This document shows positions 55,380 through 64,000 of a stretch of 64,000 nt of DNA, in pieces. Numbering within the stretch: position 1 is the stretch's first letter; each line of letters starts with the position of its first letter. The stretch is from Comamonadaceae bacterium (GTDB lineage Bacteria; Pseudomonadota; Gammaproteobacteria; Burkholderiales; Burkholderiaceae). The notes beneath the pieces are model-generated. The model saw nothing but the letters and a program-made list of their open reading frames with translations, made no database searches and was not told the DNA's origin. The stretch spans positions 7,650 to 71,649 of the forward strand of contig CANCCJ010000008.1 of the NCBI GenBank assembly GCA_947374535.1, given 5' to 3'. The translations under genes and the position numbers were made by a program.

Positions 55380-57557
55380 TCAAAGTGGGATTTGGCTTTG
55401 TAGGCCAACAATCCATGAACGAGGTAGGCCTGGTTCGAAATATTGCTGTTTGGATTGATTCACGATCACCGAACTGACGGTATCTTTGTTGGTCAAGTTG
55501 TCGACGCCGACAAATGCTTCCACGCGTGCCGGACCCACTTGGTAACGTTGGCGTATGCGGGCATTCAGCTGTACAAAACCCGGCGCTAAGCCGAAATCAG
55601 TGGCGGTTGTTGTGTTGGTGTCGTTGGCCCACATGCTGGAGCGACTGATCAAGTCAAGACCCGCTTCTAGACCCAGTGCTGGTTTTTTCCCTATAGAGGC
55701 AAAGCCTTTTTCAGACCATTGCATTGCAGCAAAGAGTTGGCGTTTAGGAATAGCAGGAAGGTTATTGCCTGCTGCAACAGGAACGGTGCTGGTTGACGTG
55801 GTGCTTGTGAAAGCCTGGTCGTATGTGGCGTTGATGAACGTTGCGGAAGCTTGGCTGCGCCAATGGCTGTTAATTTGGTGTCGCAATGCAAATTCAAAAC
55901 CATCACGTGTGGTTTTAGATGCATTCACATAAGCAGTTCGACCTCCTGAGTTACGGTAAGTCACAATTTCGTTGTCCGTGCCGATCTGAAACCACGCTGC
56001 GTCAATGCGTGTGTTTTGAGTCGGCAGCCACTTCATTCCCAACTCTAAATGGTGGCTTGTTGAAGCCGCTAAGTTTGGATTAAATTTCGCACTAGGGTTT
56101 TGAATTCCGTTAGGCGTGTACGCAACCTCTGACATGGTTGGTGTTTCAAATCCCTTGCCTTGGTTGACGTAAACGTTCAAGTTGTCCTGTGCATGCCAAG
56201 TTAAGCCCAGTACAGGGCTTGTTGCTTTGTAGTCCACACTGTTTGGATTGGGTTGATTTGCAACCATGTCATCACGTGTTTTCAGGGTCACGTTGCTTTG
56301 TCGCGCACCTGTCGTCAATGTATAGCGCTCACCTAAAGACCAATTGACCTGCGCAAAGTAATCGCGGTTCTTTGACTCGTTCAGTTCGTTGCGGGTTGTG
56401 GTCGTTTTTTCACCGCCAGAAGCATCACCCCCTTGGCGTTGCTCTTGAGCGTGGTCCATATCTGTTCCCACGACCCAGTTCATTTTCTGGCCATCCAATA
56501 TGTGTGCTTTGCCAGTTGCTTGCAGCCCTAATCCTTCGAATTGACGCTCTAGTCCAGTCCATGCCCCACTGGGGGTGACAACTGGAACAGCGGCCTGGTA
56601 TTGCAAGTTGCTTCGATTGCCGCCATAGACGCGTGCTTGTAATTTCAAGTCGCTGTCCACCGTGTGTTCAATCACAGCGCCTGTTTGTTCTTGCTTCACC
56701 GTTTTTCGCGTGCGTGCAGCAAGAGCCCCTGTGCCCGCTTGTGAAGGATTGGTGGCGAGCTGTGCCGCCGTCAATCCCAATGCATCTTTCGCATAAGGCA
56801 TATCAAACACGTTCACGATGAACTTGATGCGCGTGTCTGGCATTGCATCTACCGTGATCACGCTGTTGAGTTGTTGTCGGCGTGTGTCGCTGTTGGCGCG
56901 ATAGCCTTCGATGGCAAAGGTGCTGTAGTCGGCCACCATGCCGACGTTGCCACTGCGTTGGCTGATTTGCCAATCGGTGCGCGTCATGCCAAAAGACCCC
57001 GCGTACATCGCAACTTGGGCTTCGGGTGTGTCGCCGGCTTCGCGTGTGAAGGTTTGAATCACGCCCCCCGATGCGTTGCCATACAACTGAGCCAACGGCC
57101 CTGTGAGTACCTCCATGCGATCTGTGGAGGTCATGCTGACAGTAGAGGCTTGGCCTTGACCATCAGGCATGGTGCCCGGAATTCCATCGGTGATGAGTCG
57201 AATGCCTCGAATGCCAAATGCAGACCGCGCACCAAAGCCGCGGATAGAAATTTGCAAATCCTGTGCGTAGTTGTTGCGATTCAGCGCCACCACGCCCGGA
57301 ACTTTATTGAGTACATCAGAGATGTTCACCTGTGGGCCTGAACTACGGATCGTGTCTGAATCGATGGTGTAAATCGATGCCGGTGCATCGAATTGCTTTT
57401 GTTCCAAGCGACCACTTTGAACCACGATTTCTTTCAGGTCCGTAGCGGCACTTTGCGCATGTACGCTGAAGCTGCGGAAAACGCCGAGACACAAGCAAAT
57501 GCCGAGAGAAAACGCATGATGGACTTTGCGTTTTTGATGGGTTCTGGTAGGTTTCAT
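55380..57557 (-). CDS. TonB-dependent outer membrane receptor
   Basis: This is a 725-residue protein with a signal peptide (cleavage after SVHA-Q), a TonB-box-like segment DLKEIVVQSG, a plug domain (VLNKVPGVVALNRNNYAQDL, QISIRGFGARSAFGIRGIRL, LTGPLAQLYGNASGGVIQTF) and a beta-barrel ending in the aromatic-poor SWIVGLQSQIPL. It resembles FecA/PQQ-type siderophore receptors, but the ligand is unknown. No FecR/FecI, periplasmic binding protein or ABC genes are nearby. The gene looks more AT-rich and less codon-biased than its neighbours by eye. Weak ribosome-binding site. Confidence 0.9.
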   Translation of the reverse strand: MKPTRTHQKRKVHHAFSLGICLCLGVFRSFSVHAQSAATDLKEIVVQSGRLEQKQFDAPASIYTIDSDTIRSSGPQVNISDVLNKVPGVVALNRNNYAQDLQISIRGFGARSAFGIRGIRLITDGIPGTMPDGQGQASTVSMTSTDRMEVLTGPLAQLYGNASGGVIQTFTREAGDTPEAQVAMYAGSFGMTRTDWQISQRSGNVGMVADYSTFAIEGYRANSDTRRQQLNSVITVDAMPDTRIKFIVNVFDMPYAKDALGLTAAQLATNPSQAGTGALAARTRKTVKQEQTGAVIEHTVDSDLKLQARVYGGNRSNLQYQAAVPVVTPSGAWTGLERQFEGLGLQATGKAHILDGQKMNWVVGTDMDHAQEQRQGGDASGGEKTTTTRNELNESKNRDYFAQVNWSLGERYTLTTGARQSNVTLKTRDDMVANQPNPNSVDYKATSPVLGLTWHAQDNLNVYVNQGKGFETPTMSEVAYTPNGIQNPSAKFNPNLAASTSHHLELGMKWLPTQNTRIDAAWFQIGTDNEIVTYRNSGGRTAYVNASKTTRDGFEFALRHQINSHWRSQASATFINATYDQAFTSTTSTSTVPVAAGNNLPAIPKRQLFAAMQWSEKGFASIGKKPALGLEAGLDLISRSSMWANDTNTTTATDFGLAPGFVQLNARIRQRYQVGPARVEAFVGVDNLTNKDTVSSVIVNQSKQQYFEPGLPRSWIVGLQSQIPL

Positions 57558-57669
57558 GATGCGCAAAAACGTGTGTCATATGAATTTCAGTTTCAGCATC
57601 TTATGGCTCGTGATCGCGCTGCGTCTCCTTCTAGAGTCACCTTTGTGCGCGCTGGTTTCTTCCGCTTCA

Positions 57670-57675
57670 TAGAAT
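57670..57675 (+). promoter_or_regulatory. Putative -10 element of gph
   Basis: TAGAAT ending 10 bases before the gph ATG. It would give a very short leader of a few bases. No clear -35. Confidence 0.35.
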
Positions 57676-57685
57676 CTGTCTAACC

Positions 57686-58408
57686 ATGTACACCCATCAA
57701 TTCCAATTGCAAGCCGCCATCGTCGATCTAGACGGGACGATGCTTCACACCTTAGGCGATTTCGAGGTCGCCTTGAACCGTACGCTCGCTGATTTAGATT
57801 TGCCACCCGTCACGCCTGCGTTGGTCGAGCGCACGGTGGGCAAGGGCTCTGAGCATTTGATTCGCTCGGTGTTGACGCACCAACTCGCTTTGCCTGAAGT
57901 GAAAGGCTTGGCCAATGTGTGTGAGGCGCGCAGCGTTGCGCATTTGTATGAGCCTGCTTGGCAGCGTTACCAGCACCACTACCTTGCCATCAATGGCGAG
58001 TTTGCAACGGTGTATCCCGGCGTGGTCGAGGGGTTGCAGCAGATGTGCGATGCGGGTTTGAAGCTGGCTTGCTTGACCAACAAGCCCTTGTCGTTTGCCA
58101 AGCCTTTGCTGCAAGCCAAAGGCTTGGATGGGTTCTTTGCCCATGTGTTTGGGGGCGACAGCTTTGCGCTTAAAAAGCCAGACCCGTTGCCGCTTTTTAA
58201 AACATGCGAAGCCTTGGGTGTGATTCCGGCGCGTGCTTTGATGGTGGGTGACTCTAGCAACGATGCCAAAGCCGCTCGTGCTGCCGGCTGTCCTGTGGTG
58301 TTGGTGCGTTATGGCTACAACCACGGCGAGTCGGTGGATGGGGTCGATGCGGACGGCCATGTGGATGCCTTGACCCACATTCCGCAGGCCTTGGCGGTGC
58401 GTGCCTGA
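57686..58408 (+). CDS. gph: Phosphoglycolate phosphatase (HAD family)
   Basis: This is a 240-residue HAD hydrolase. Motif I is IVDLDGTMLHT (nucleophile Asp14), motif II CLTNKP, motif III Lys in ALKKPDPLPL, and motif IV MVGDSSNDAKAARAAGC. The helical cap is of the Gph type. Position directly upstream of trpE is the usual one in Burkholderiales. Removes 2-phosphoglycolate. Confidence 0.93.
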   Translation: MYTHQFQLQAAIVDLDGTMLHTLGDFEVALNRTLADLDLPPVTPALVERTVGKGSEHLIRSVLTHQLALPEVKGLANVCEARSVAHLYEPAWQRYQHHYLAINGEFATVYPGVVEGLQQMCDAGLKLACLTNKPLSFAKPLLQAKGLDGFFAHVFGGDSFALKKPDPLPLFKTCEALGVIPARALMVGDSSNDAKAARAAGCPVVLVRYGYNHGESVDGVDADGHVDALTHIPQALAVRA

Positions 58409-58429
58409 GCCTTTGCTAAACTGAGTCCC

Positions 58430-58513
58430 ATGTTCATTCACCGCAGCACAGTCACAGGTTGTCACGACCGGGGAGCTTGGCCCTGGCGTAGGCCATTTTC
58501 TGCGCTCCTCTAA
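58430..58513 (+). CDS. trpL: trp operon leader peptide (TrpL)
   Basis: This is a 27-codon ORF 118 bases before trpE, too short for normal gene calling. It begins MFIHRSTVTG and contains Trp17-Pro-Trp19 (GAWPWRRP), ending ALL-stop. Two Trp codons separated by one codon in a short ORF just upstream of trpE are the hallmark of ribosome-mediated attenuation. The second Trp codon lies inside a CTGGCG arm that pairs with CGCCAG downstream. No strong Shine-Dalgarno is seen, and a TAAACT hexamer ends seven bases before the ATG, so the leader may be translated leaderlessly. Confidence 0.7.
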   Translation: MFIHRSTVTGCHDRGAWPWRRPFSALL

Positions 58514-58566
58514 AAGCACCGCGCCAGTTTTTACGAATGGCCGTGCCCGCGCTGATGCACTTTTTT
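58472..58566 (+). promoter_or_regulatory. trp attenuator region
   Basis: Visible complementarities: GGAGC (58472-58476) with GCTCC (58504-58508); CTGGCG (58483-58488) with CGCCAG (58522-58527); GGCCATT (58491-58497) with AATGGCC (58536-58542); and GTGC (58543-58546) with GCAC (58557-58560) followed directly by TTTTTT (58561-58566). The second and third pairs cross, so only one can form at a time, as expected of an attenuator. The terminal stem is short, so the details of the terminator are uncertain. Confidence 0.5.
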
Positions 58567-58630
58567 ACTGCTCAGCACTTGTCCGAATGAACGTCCCAAG
58601 CTAAATGGGGCAGAGCTGTGGAGGCTCACA

Positions 58631-60138
<1,508 letters not shown>

Positions 60139-60142
<4 letters not shown>

Positions 60143-60471
60143 TCAAAGCCATTCAAAAAGCCAAGAGCTGCCAATCGATGCAGGATGTGCGCCAACGCAT
60201 TGACGCGTTGGACGATGTCATCGTGCCTTTGCTAGTTGAACGCAGCGCTTACATGACACAAGCTGCCCGTATAAAGGCAAGTCCCAGTGATGTACGTGAC
60301 GAGCAACGTATTGAAGCCATTGTTCAACGCGTGCGTGCTTCAGCTTTGACTGAGGGTGGTCGGCCTGATGTGGTCGAGCGTATTTACCGCGACATGATGG
60401 AGGCGTACATCGTGTTTGAAGCGCAAGAATTTATACGTTTGCGTGTTGATGAAGATGGGAGCCAAGTATGA
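60139..60471 (+). CDS. AroQ-type chorismate mutase (PchB-like, short)
   Basis: This is a 110-residue all-helical protein. The N-terminal helix [20 protein letters not shown] and [12 protein letters not shown] carry the Arg/Asp/Lys positions of AroQ mutases; [13 protein letters not shown] follows. It would turn chorismate into prephenate (Phe/Tyr branch), but its size also suits isochorismate pyruvate-lyase (PchB) enzymes. It sits between trpE and trpG, with four-base overlaps on both sides, so it is part of the trp transcript. Confidence 0.85.
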
Positions 60472-61028
60472 AGTTACTCATGGTCGATAACTACGACAGC
60501 TTCACGTTCAACATCGTTCAATACTTTGGCGAGTTGGGGGCACAGGTTGAGGTGTTTCGTAACGACGAAATCACGATTGAGGGCATTGCCGCACGCCAGC
60601 CCGACCGTTTGGTGATTTCACCTGGTCCATGCTCGCCAGCCGAGGCAGGTATTTCGGTGGCGGCCATTCAGCACTTTGCGGGCAAGTTGCCTATTCTTGG
60701 CGTGTGTTTGGGGCATCAAAGCATTGGCGCGGCGTTTGGCGGCAAGATCATTCGTGCGCAAGAGTTGATGCATGGCAAAACCAGTGTTATCACGACCACG
60801 CAAGAAGGTGTGTTTGCGGGGCTGCCCGAGAAGTTCACGGTCAACCGTTACCACTCGCTCGCAATTGAGCGTGCATCGTGCCCTGCGTGTCTCAAGGTCA
60901 CGGCGTGGACCGATGACGGCGAAATCATGGGCGTGCGTCACACCGAGTTGGATATTCAGGGCGTGCAGTTTCACCCGGAATCCATCCTCACCGAGCATGG
61001 CCATGCCATGCTGAAAAACTTTCTCTAA
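60468..61028 (+). CDS. trpG: Anthranilate synthase component II (glutamine amidotransferase)
   Basis: This is a 186-residue class I amidotransferase supplying ammonia to Trp[21 protein letters not shown] at the start, the oxyanion loop [11 protein letters not shown], nucleophile Cys79 in [10 protein letters not shown], and the His-Glu of [12 protein letters not shown] complete the catalytic triad. ATG overlaps the upstream stop. May also serve PabB. Confidence 0.97.
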   Translation: MKLLMVDNYDSFTFNIVQYFGELGAQVEVFRNDEITIEGIAARQPDRLVISPGPCSPAEAGISVAAIQHFAGKLPILGVCLGHQSIGAAFGGKIIRAQELMHGKTSVITTTQEGVFAGLPEKFTVNRYHSLAIERASCPACLKVTAWTDDGEIMGVRHTELDIQGVQFHPESILTEHGHAMLKNFL

Positions 61029-61037
61029 AGGCTGGCT

Positions 61038-62072
61038 ATGACTACCACCACACACGCCATCACCCCGCAAGAAGCGCTGCAACGCGTCATCGAACACCGC
61101 GAGATTTTTCATGACGAGATGCTGCACATCATGCGACTCATCATGTCGGGCGAGATGTCGCCGGTCATGACTGCGGCGCTCGTCACGGCCTTGCGCGTGA
61201 AGAAAGAAACCATTGGTGAAATCACTGCTGCCGCGCAAGTGATGCGCGAGTTCTCCACCAAGGTGGAGGTGGCGGACCGCGCCCACATGGTGGACATTGT
61301 GGGTACGGGAGGCGATGGTTCCCACACGTTCAATATTTCAACTTGCGCCATGTTTGTGGCTGCGGCTGCCGGCGCAAAAGTCAGCAAGCACGGCGGCCGC
61401 AGCGTGAGCAGCAAGAGCGGCAGCGCCGATGTGTTGGAGAGTTTGGGCGTCAACATCAACCTCGCGCCTGCACAGATTGCCAAAGCCGTTGCCGAGGTGG
61501 GCATTGGTTTCATGTTCGCGCCGAATCATCACCCCGCCATGAAAAACGTGGCGTCCGTTCGCAAAGAGTTGGGCGTGCGCACCATTTTTAATATTCTTGG
61601 ACCCTTGACCAATCCCGCGAGTGCTCCCAATATTTTGATGGGTGTGTTCCATCCCGATTTGGTGGGTATTCAGGTGCGCGCGCTAGAGCGTTTGGGCGCA
61701 GATCACGCCTTGGTTGTGTATGGTCGTGATGGTTTGGATGAGGTGTCGTTGGGTGCGTCCACTTTGGTGGGGGAGCTCAAAGACGGCAAGATTCGGGAAT
61801 ACGAAATTCATCCCGAAGACTTTGGTTTTGCCATGAGCAGCAACCGCGCCTTGCGCGTGGAGACGCCCGAGCAATCGCACGCCATGTTGATGGGGGTACT
61901 CAACCATCAGCCAGGACCTGCTTTGGACATCGTGGTGCTCAACGCAGGCGTGGCTTTGTATGCGGCCAACGTGGTGAACAGCATAGAAGCCGGCATTGCC
62001 AGCGCACGCGCGGCATTGGCGTCGGGCGCGGCCAAGGCCAAGCTTGAACAGCTCGTGGCCTTCAAGGGCTGA
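61038..62072 (+). CDS. trpD: Anthranilate phosphoribosyltransferase
   Basis: This is a 344-residue enzyme adding phosphoribosyl to anthranilate. [20 protein letters not shown] (PRPP-binding GTGGD), [40 protein letters not shown] and GPLTNPA are the diagnostic motifs. AAAGGCTGG precedes the ATG. Followed by a 46-residue membrane protein and trpC. Confidence 0.97.
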   Translation: MTTTTHAITPQEALQRVIEHREIFHDEMLHIMRLIMSGEMSPVMTAALVTALRVKKETIGEITAAAQVMREFSTKVEVADRAHMVDIVGTGGDGSHTFNISTCAMFVAAAAGAKVSKHGGRSVSSKSGSADVLESLGVNINLAPAQIAKAVAEVGIGFMFAPNHHPAMKNVASVRKELGVRTIFNILGPLTNPASAPNILMGVFHPDLVGIQVRALERLGADHALVVYGRDGLDEVSLGASTLVGELKDGKIREYEIHPEDFGFAMSSNRALRVETPEQSHAMLMGVLNHQPGPALDIVVLNAGVALYAANVVNSIEAGIASARAALASGAAKAKLEQLVAFKG

Positions 62073-62079
62073 TCTGCGG

Positions 62080-62220
62080 ATGTGGAACAACCCCGAAGCT
62101 TGGATTGCCATGGGCGTGTCGGTGTTGTTCGTTGTGGCGGCGGTGGTGATGCACCGCGTCTTTGTAAATATTTTGAAAAATGATTCGCCATCGCGCGAGC
62201 AGAAAGACCAACATGAGTGA
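62080..62220 (+). CDS. Small single-pass membrane protein between trpD and trpC
   Basis: This is a 46-residue [23 protein letters not shown] start, with one membrane helix (about residues 8-30) and a charged C-terminus ([16 protein letters not shown]). It starts seven bases after the trpD stop and overlaps trpC by eight bases, so it fits neatly in the operon. GCGGATG gives no strong ribosome-binding site. Unknown function; it could be a remnant or a miniprotein that regulates a membrane partner. Confidence 0.5.
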   Translation: MWNNPEAWIAMGVSVLFVVAAVVMHRVFVNILKNDSPSREQKDQHE

Positions 62221-63004
62221 CATCTTGAACAAAATCGTGGCGGTCAAACACCAAGAGGTGGCGACTGCGCTCAAACGCAAATCACTGGCCGCGATGCGCG
62301 CCGATGCAGAAAGCCGTGTGCTCACGCGTGATTTCGTGGGCGCATTGCGTGCCAAGATCGCTGCGGGCTTGCCGGCGGTGATTGCTGAAATCAAAAAGGC
62401 CAGCCCTTCCAAAGGCGTAATTCGTGAAGACTTCATTCCTGCCGACATCGCGCAAAGCTATGCCGAGCACGGCGCGGCGTGTTTGTCAGTGTTGACCGAC
62501 AAAGAGTTTTTTCAAGGGCAGGTTGACTTCCTCAAGCAAGCTCGCGCATCGTGTGATTTGCCGGTGTTGCGCAAAGACTTTATGGTTGACCCGTACCAGG
62601 TGTACGAGTCGCGTGTGATGGGCGCAGATTGCATCTTGCTCATCGCCGCGTGTTTGACCGATGCGCAAATGGCCGAGATGGAAGCCATCGCCCGCAATTT
62701 AGACATGGCGGTATTGGTGGAGGTGCATGACGCGGCCGAACTGCAGCGTGCACTCAAACTCAAAACACCGTTGGTGGGCATCAACAACCGCAACCTGCGC
62801 ACGTTTGAGGTGTCGCTCGACACCACGATTGACATGCTCAAAGACGTGCCCGCAGATCGTTTGCTTGTGACCGAAAGCGGCATCTTGCAGCGCAGTGATG
62901 TGCAAAAAATGCGCGATGCCAACGTGCATGCGTTTTTGGTGGGTGAGGTGTTCATGCGGGCGACAGACCCAGGTGTGGCGTTGGCTGAGTTGTTTGCTGC
63001 GTAA
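62213..63004 (+). CDS. trpC: Indole-3-glycerol phosphate synthase
   Basis: This is a 263-residue TIM barrel closing the indole ring. [19 protein letters not shown] (catalytic Lys), [56 protein letters not shown] and VTESGI are the family signatures. Start ATG 62213 ([12 protein letters not shown]). No trpF fusion. trpF, trpB and trpA are not in the window, as usual for Burkholderiales. Confidence 0.97.
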   Translation: MSDILNKIVAVKHQEVATALKRKSLAAMRADAESRVLTRDFVGALRAKIAAGLPAVIAEIKKASPSKGVIREDFIPADIAQSYAEHGAACLSVLTDKEFFQGQVDFLKQARASCDLPVLRKDFMVDPYQVYESRVMGADCILLIAACLTDAQMAEMEAIARNLDMAVLVEVHDAAELQRALKLKTPLVGINNRNLRTFEVSLDTTIDMLKDVPADRLLVTESGILQRSDVQKMRDANVHAFLVGEVFMRATDPGVALAELFAA

Positions 63005-63015
63005 AACCAAAGTGC

Positions 63016-63819
63016 ATGAGCGGCGATTTGTTTGGTGATGATGGCGTATCGACTGGCGTAAGTGTGCCGCGCTTGACCGCGTGGTCGCCGCAAGATTGGC
63101 CTGTTCAAGCGGATTGGCAACCGGTACTCCATGCGTTTTGGCGCAGCGCGCAAGGCTTGTCGCTGGCAGCGTTTGTGCAATCGCGGCTCGATGCGGGGGC
63201 TGTGATTTACCCCAAACATCCTTTGTGGGCTTTGCAGTTAACGCCTTTGTCGCAGGTCAAGGTGGTCATTCTTGGGCAAGACCCGTACCACGGGCCGCAT
63301 CAAGCGCAGGGGCTGTCGTTCTCGGTTGCGCCTGGCGTGAAGATCCCACCTTCGTTGCGCAACATCTTCAAAGAGCTGCAGCGCGATTTGAATCAGCCTT
63401 TTCCGAGCCATGGCTCGCTCGAAGCATGGGCCAAGCGCGGTGTGCTGTTGCTCAATACCAGCCTCACAGTGGAGGAGGGGCAGCCTGCCAGTCATGCCAA
63501 GCGCGGCTGGGAGCTGTTGACCGACGCCTTGTTGTCTGAGGTGGCTCATACGGCACCTGCGTGTGTTTACATGCTTTGGGGTGCGCACGCGCAAGCTAAG
63601 GCCGAGATGATTGAGCGTGAAACGCACAGCCAGCCATCGGGGTTTGTGGGTTTGCGCGATGGTGGGGCCCAGTCGCGCGAAGCGCTGGTGTTGAAAGCCA
63701 ACCACCCTTCGCCATTTTCGGCGTTGCGACCACCACAGCCGTTCATTGGATGCGGCCATTTTGGAAAAGCCAAAGATTGGCTGGCTCAAAAAAATCTCAG
63801 CATTGATTGGATTTTGTGA
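63016..63819 (+). CDS. ung: Uracil-DNA glycosylase (family 1)
   Basis: This is a 267-residue UNG, the main uracil-excising repair enzyme. The water-activating motif GQDPYHGPHQAQGLSFSV is near residue 88-105, LLNTSLTVEEGQPASH near 145-160 contains the uracil-specific Asn, and the Leu-loop is HPSPFSALR near 230. An N-terminal extension of about 30 residues (MSGDLFGDDGVSTGVS) precedes the core. Starts 11 bases after trpC. Confidence 0.96.
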   Translation: MSGDLFGDDGVSTGVSVPRLTAWSPQDWPVQADWQPVLHAFWRSAQGLSLAAFVQSRLDAGAVIYPKHPLWALQLTPLSQVKVVILGQDPYHGPHQAQGLSFSVAPGVKIPPSLRNIFKELQRDLNQPFPSHGSLEAWAKRGVLLLNTSLTVEEGQPASHAKRGWELLTDALLSEVAHTAPACVYMLWGAHAQAKAEMIERETHSQPSGFVGLRDGGAQSREALVLKANHPSPFSALRPPQPFIGCGHFGKAKDWLAQKNLSIDWIL

Positions 63820-63861
63820 GTCATTTAGATCTGAAAACTCGCGAACAGTTCAAAACTCTGC

Positions 63862-63867
63862 TATAGT
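63862..63867 (+). promoter_or_regulatory. Putative -10 of the tRNA-Tyr transcript
   Basis: TATAGT (five of six) 12 bases before the mature tRNA 5' end, followed by the GC-rich discriminator CGCG typical of stringently controlled promoters. No good -35 found. Confidence 0.45.
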
Positions 63868-63879
63868 TCGCGATTCGCC

Positions 63880-63965
63880 GGAGGGGTGCCCGAGTGGCTA
63901 AAGGGGGCAGACTGTAAATCTGTTGGCTTACGCCTACACTGGTTCGAATCCAGTCCCCTCCACCA
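63880..63965 (+). tRNA. tRNA-Tyr (anticodon GTA)
   Basis: This is an 86-base class II tRNA with encoded CCA. The acceptor stem GGAGGGG pairs with CCCCTCC, the D-arm region contains GAGTGGCTAAAG, the anticodon arm is CAGA-CTGTAAA-TCTG giving GTA, a long variable arm follows, and the T-arm is CTGG-TTCGAAT-CCAG. In Burkholderiales this tRNA usually opens a tRNA-Tyr/Gly/Thr-tuf cluster; the next element would lie beyond the window. Confidence 0.97.
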
Positions 63966-64000
63966 GCGAAAACAACAAGTAGATGCGCCGGTAGGCCTGC

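Noticed and set aside
63966..64000. Second tRNA after tRNA-Tyr
   Set aside because: Only 35 bases remain and they do not form a recognisable acceptor/D-arm start.

Overview
The window is a chromosomal segment of a betaproteobacterium. It most resembles the Burkholderiales, family Comamonadaceae (Limnohabitans/Rhodoferax/Curvibacter-like). The reasons are gene order and gene content: argS-SPOR-dsbA, leuS-lptE-holA, hpf-ptsN-hprK, a three-subunit pnt transhydrogenase followed by a fatty acyl-CoA ligase, a trpE-chorismate mutase-trpG-trpD-trpC order, and the betaproteobacterial ATP-grasp type of GshA. The assignment rests on recognition, not on a search. Nearly all of it is housekeeping sequence with very short intergenic gaps. 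No gap between genes exceeds 300 bases. No insertion sequence, prophage, CRISPR array or rRNA was seen, and there is one tRNA (Tyr, GTA) at the right edge.

Layout. 1-7.7 kb: the end of a family 4 uracil-DNA glycosylase, pyrF, a CYTH-domain protein, a glutaredoxin-like protein, an SlyD-like isomerase, uvrA, an MFS transporter and ssb, closed by a clear terminator. 7.8-10.3 kb: a compact bufferin-type operon. It has a tiny Cys/Lys-rich secreted precursor, a DUF692 multinuclear iron oxidase, an unusually short BufC-like partner, an ECF sigma factor and a 64-residue zinc anti-sigma factor, and it faces a convergent DoxX gene. 10.3-20.8 kb: nudJ-like-mnmA-small coiled-coil gene, pntAA-pntAB-pntB-fadD-mtnN, corA with a structured leader, and hpf/ptsN/hprK. 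20.9-29 kb: bamE, dapB, an ExbB/ExbD pair, leuS, lptE, holA and proA. 29-38 kb: gshA-kup-gshB, a class II amidotransferase with a CWC protein, a photolyase-like protein of reversed domain order, a small membrane protein and malate synthase G. 38-44 kb: a TDT/SLAC1 transporter, a LysR regulator, and envelope-glycan genes (ChbG/HpnK-like deacetylase, ArnT-like, GtrA, GtrB-like). 44-52 kb: argS, a SPOR protein, dsbA, lptA-lptB-rpoN, an RlmL-type methyltransferase and a PIN protein. 52-58 kb: apaG-thiL-pgpA-cinA, rpe, a TonB-dependent receptor and gph. 58-64 kb: a trp leader peptide and attenuator, trpE, chorismate mutase, trpG, trpD, a small membrane protein, trpC, ung and tRNA-Tyr.

The parts most worth following up are these. 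First, the bufferin-type operon, whose precursor has a triplicated Cys-Ser-Lys-Lys motif and whose BufC partner is reduced to one domain; its sigma/anti-sigma pair recalls the Neisseria SigmaE/MseR operon. Second, a trp leader peptide carrying Trp-Pro-Trp in front of mutually exclusive RNA pairings. Third, a corA leader with two mutually exclusive stems. Fourth, a set of seven genes whose -10 hexamer ends five or six bases before the ATG, which predicts leaderless mRNAs. Fifth, a photolyase-like protein with its FAD domain first and an alpha/beta domain last.

Start codons were adjusted by eye to homology, Shine-Dalgarno sequences and stop/start overlaps, and alternatives are given per gene. 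No database search was run, so family names are recognition-level assignments.
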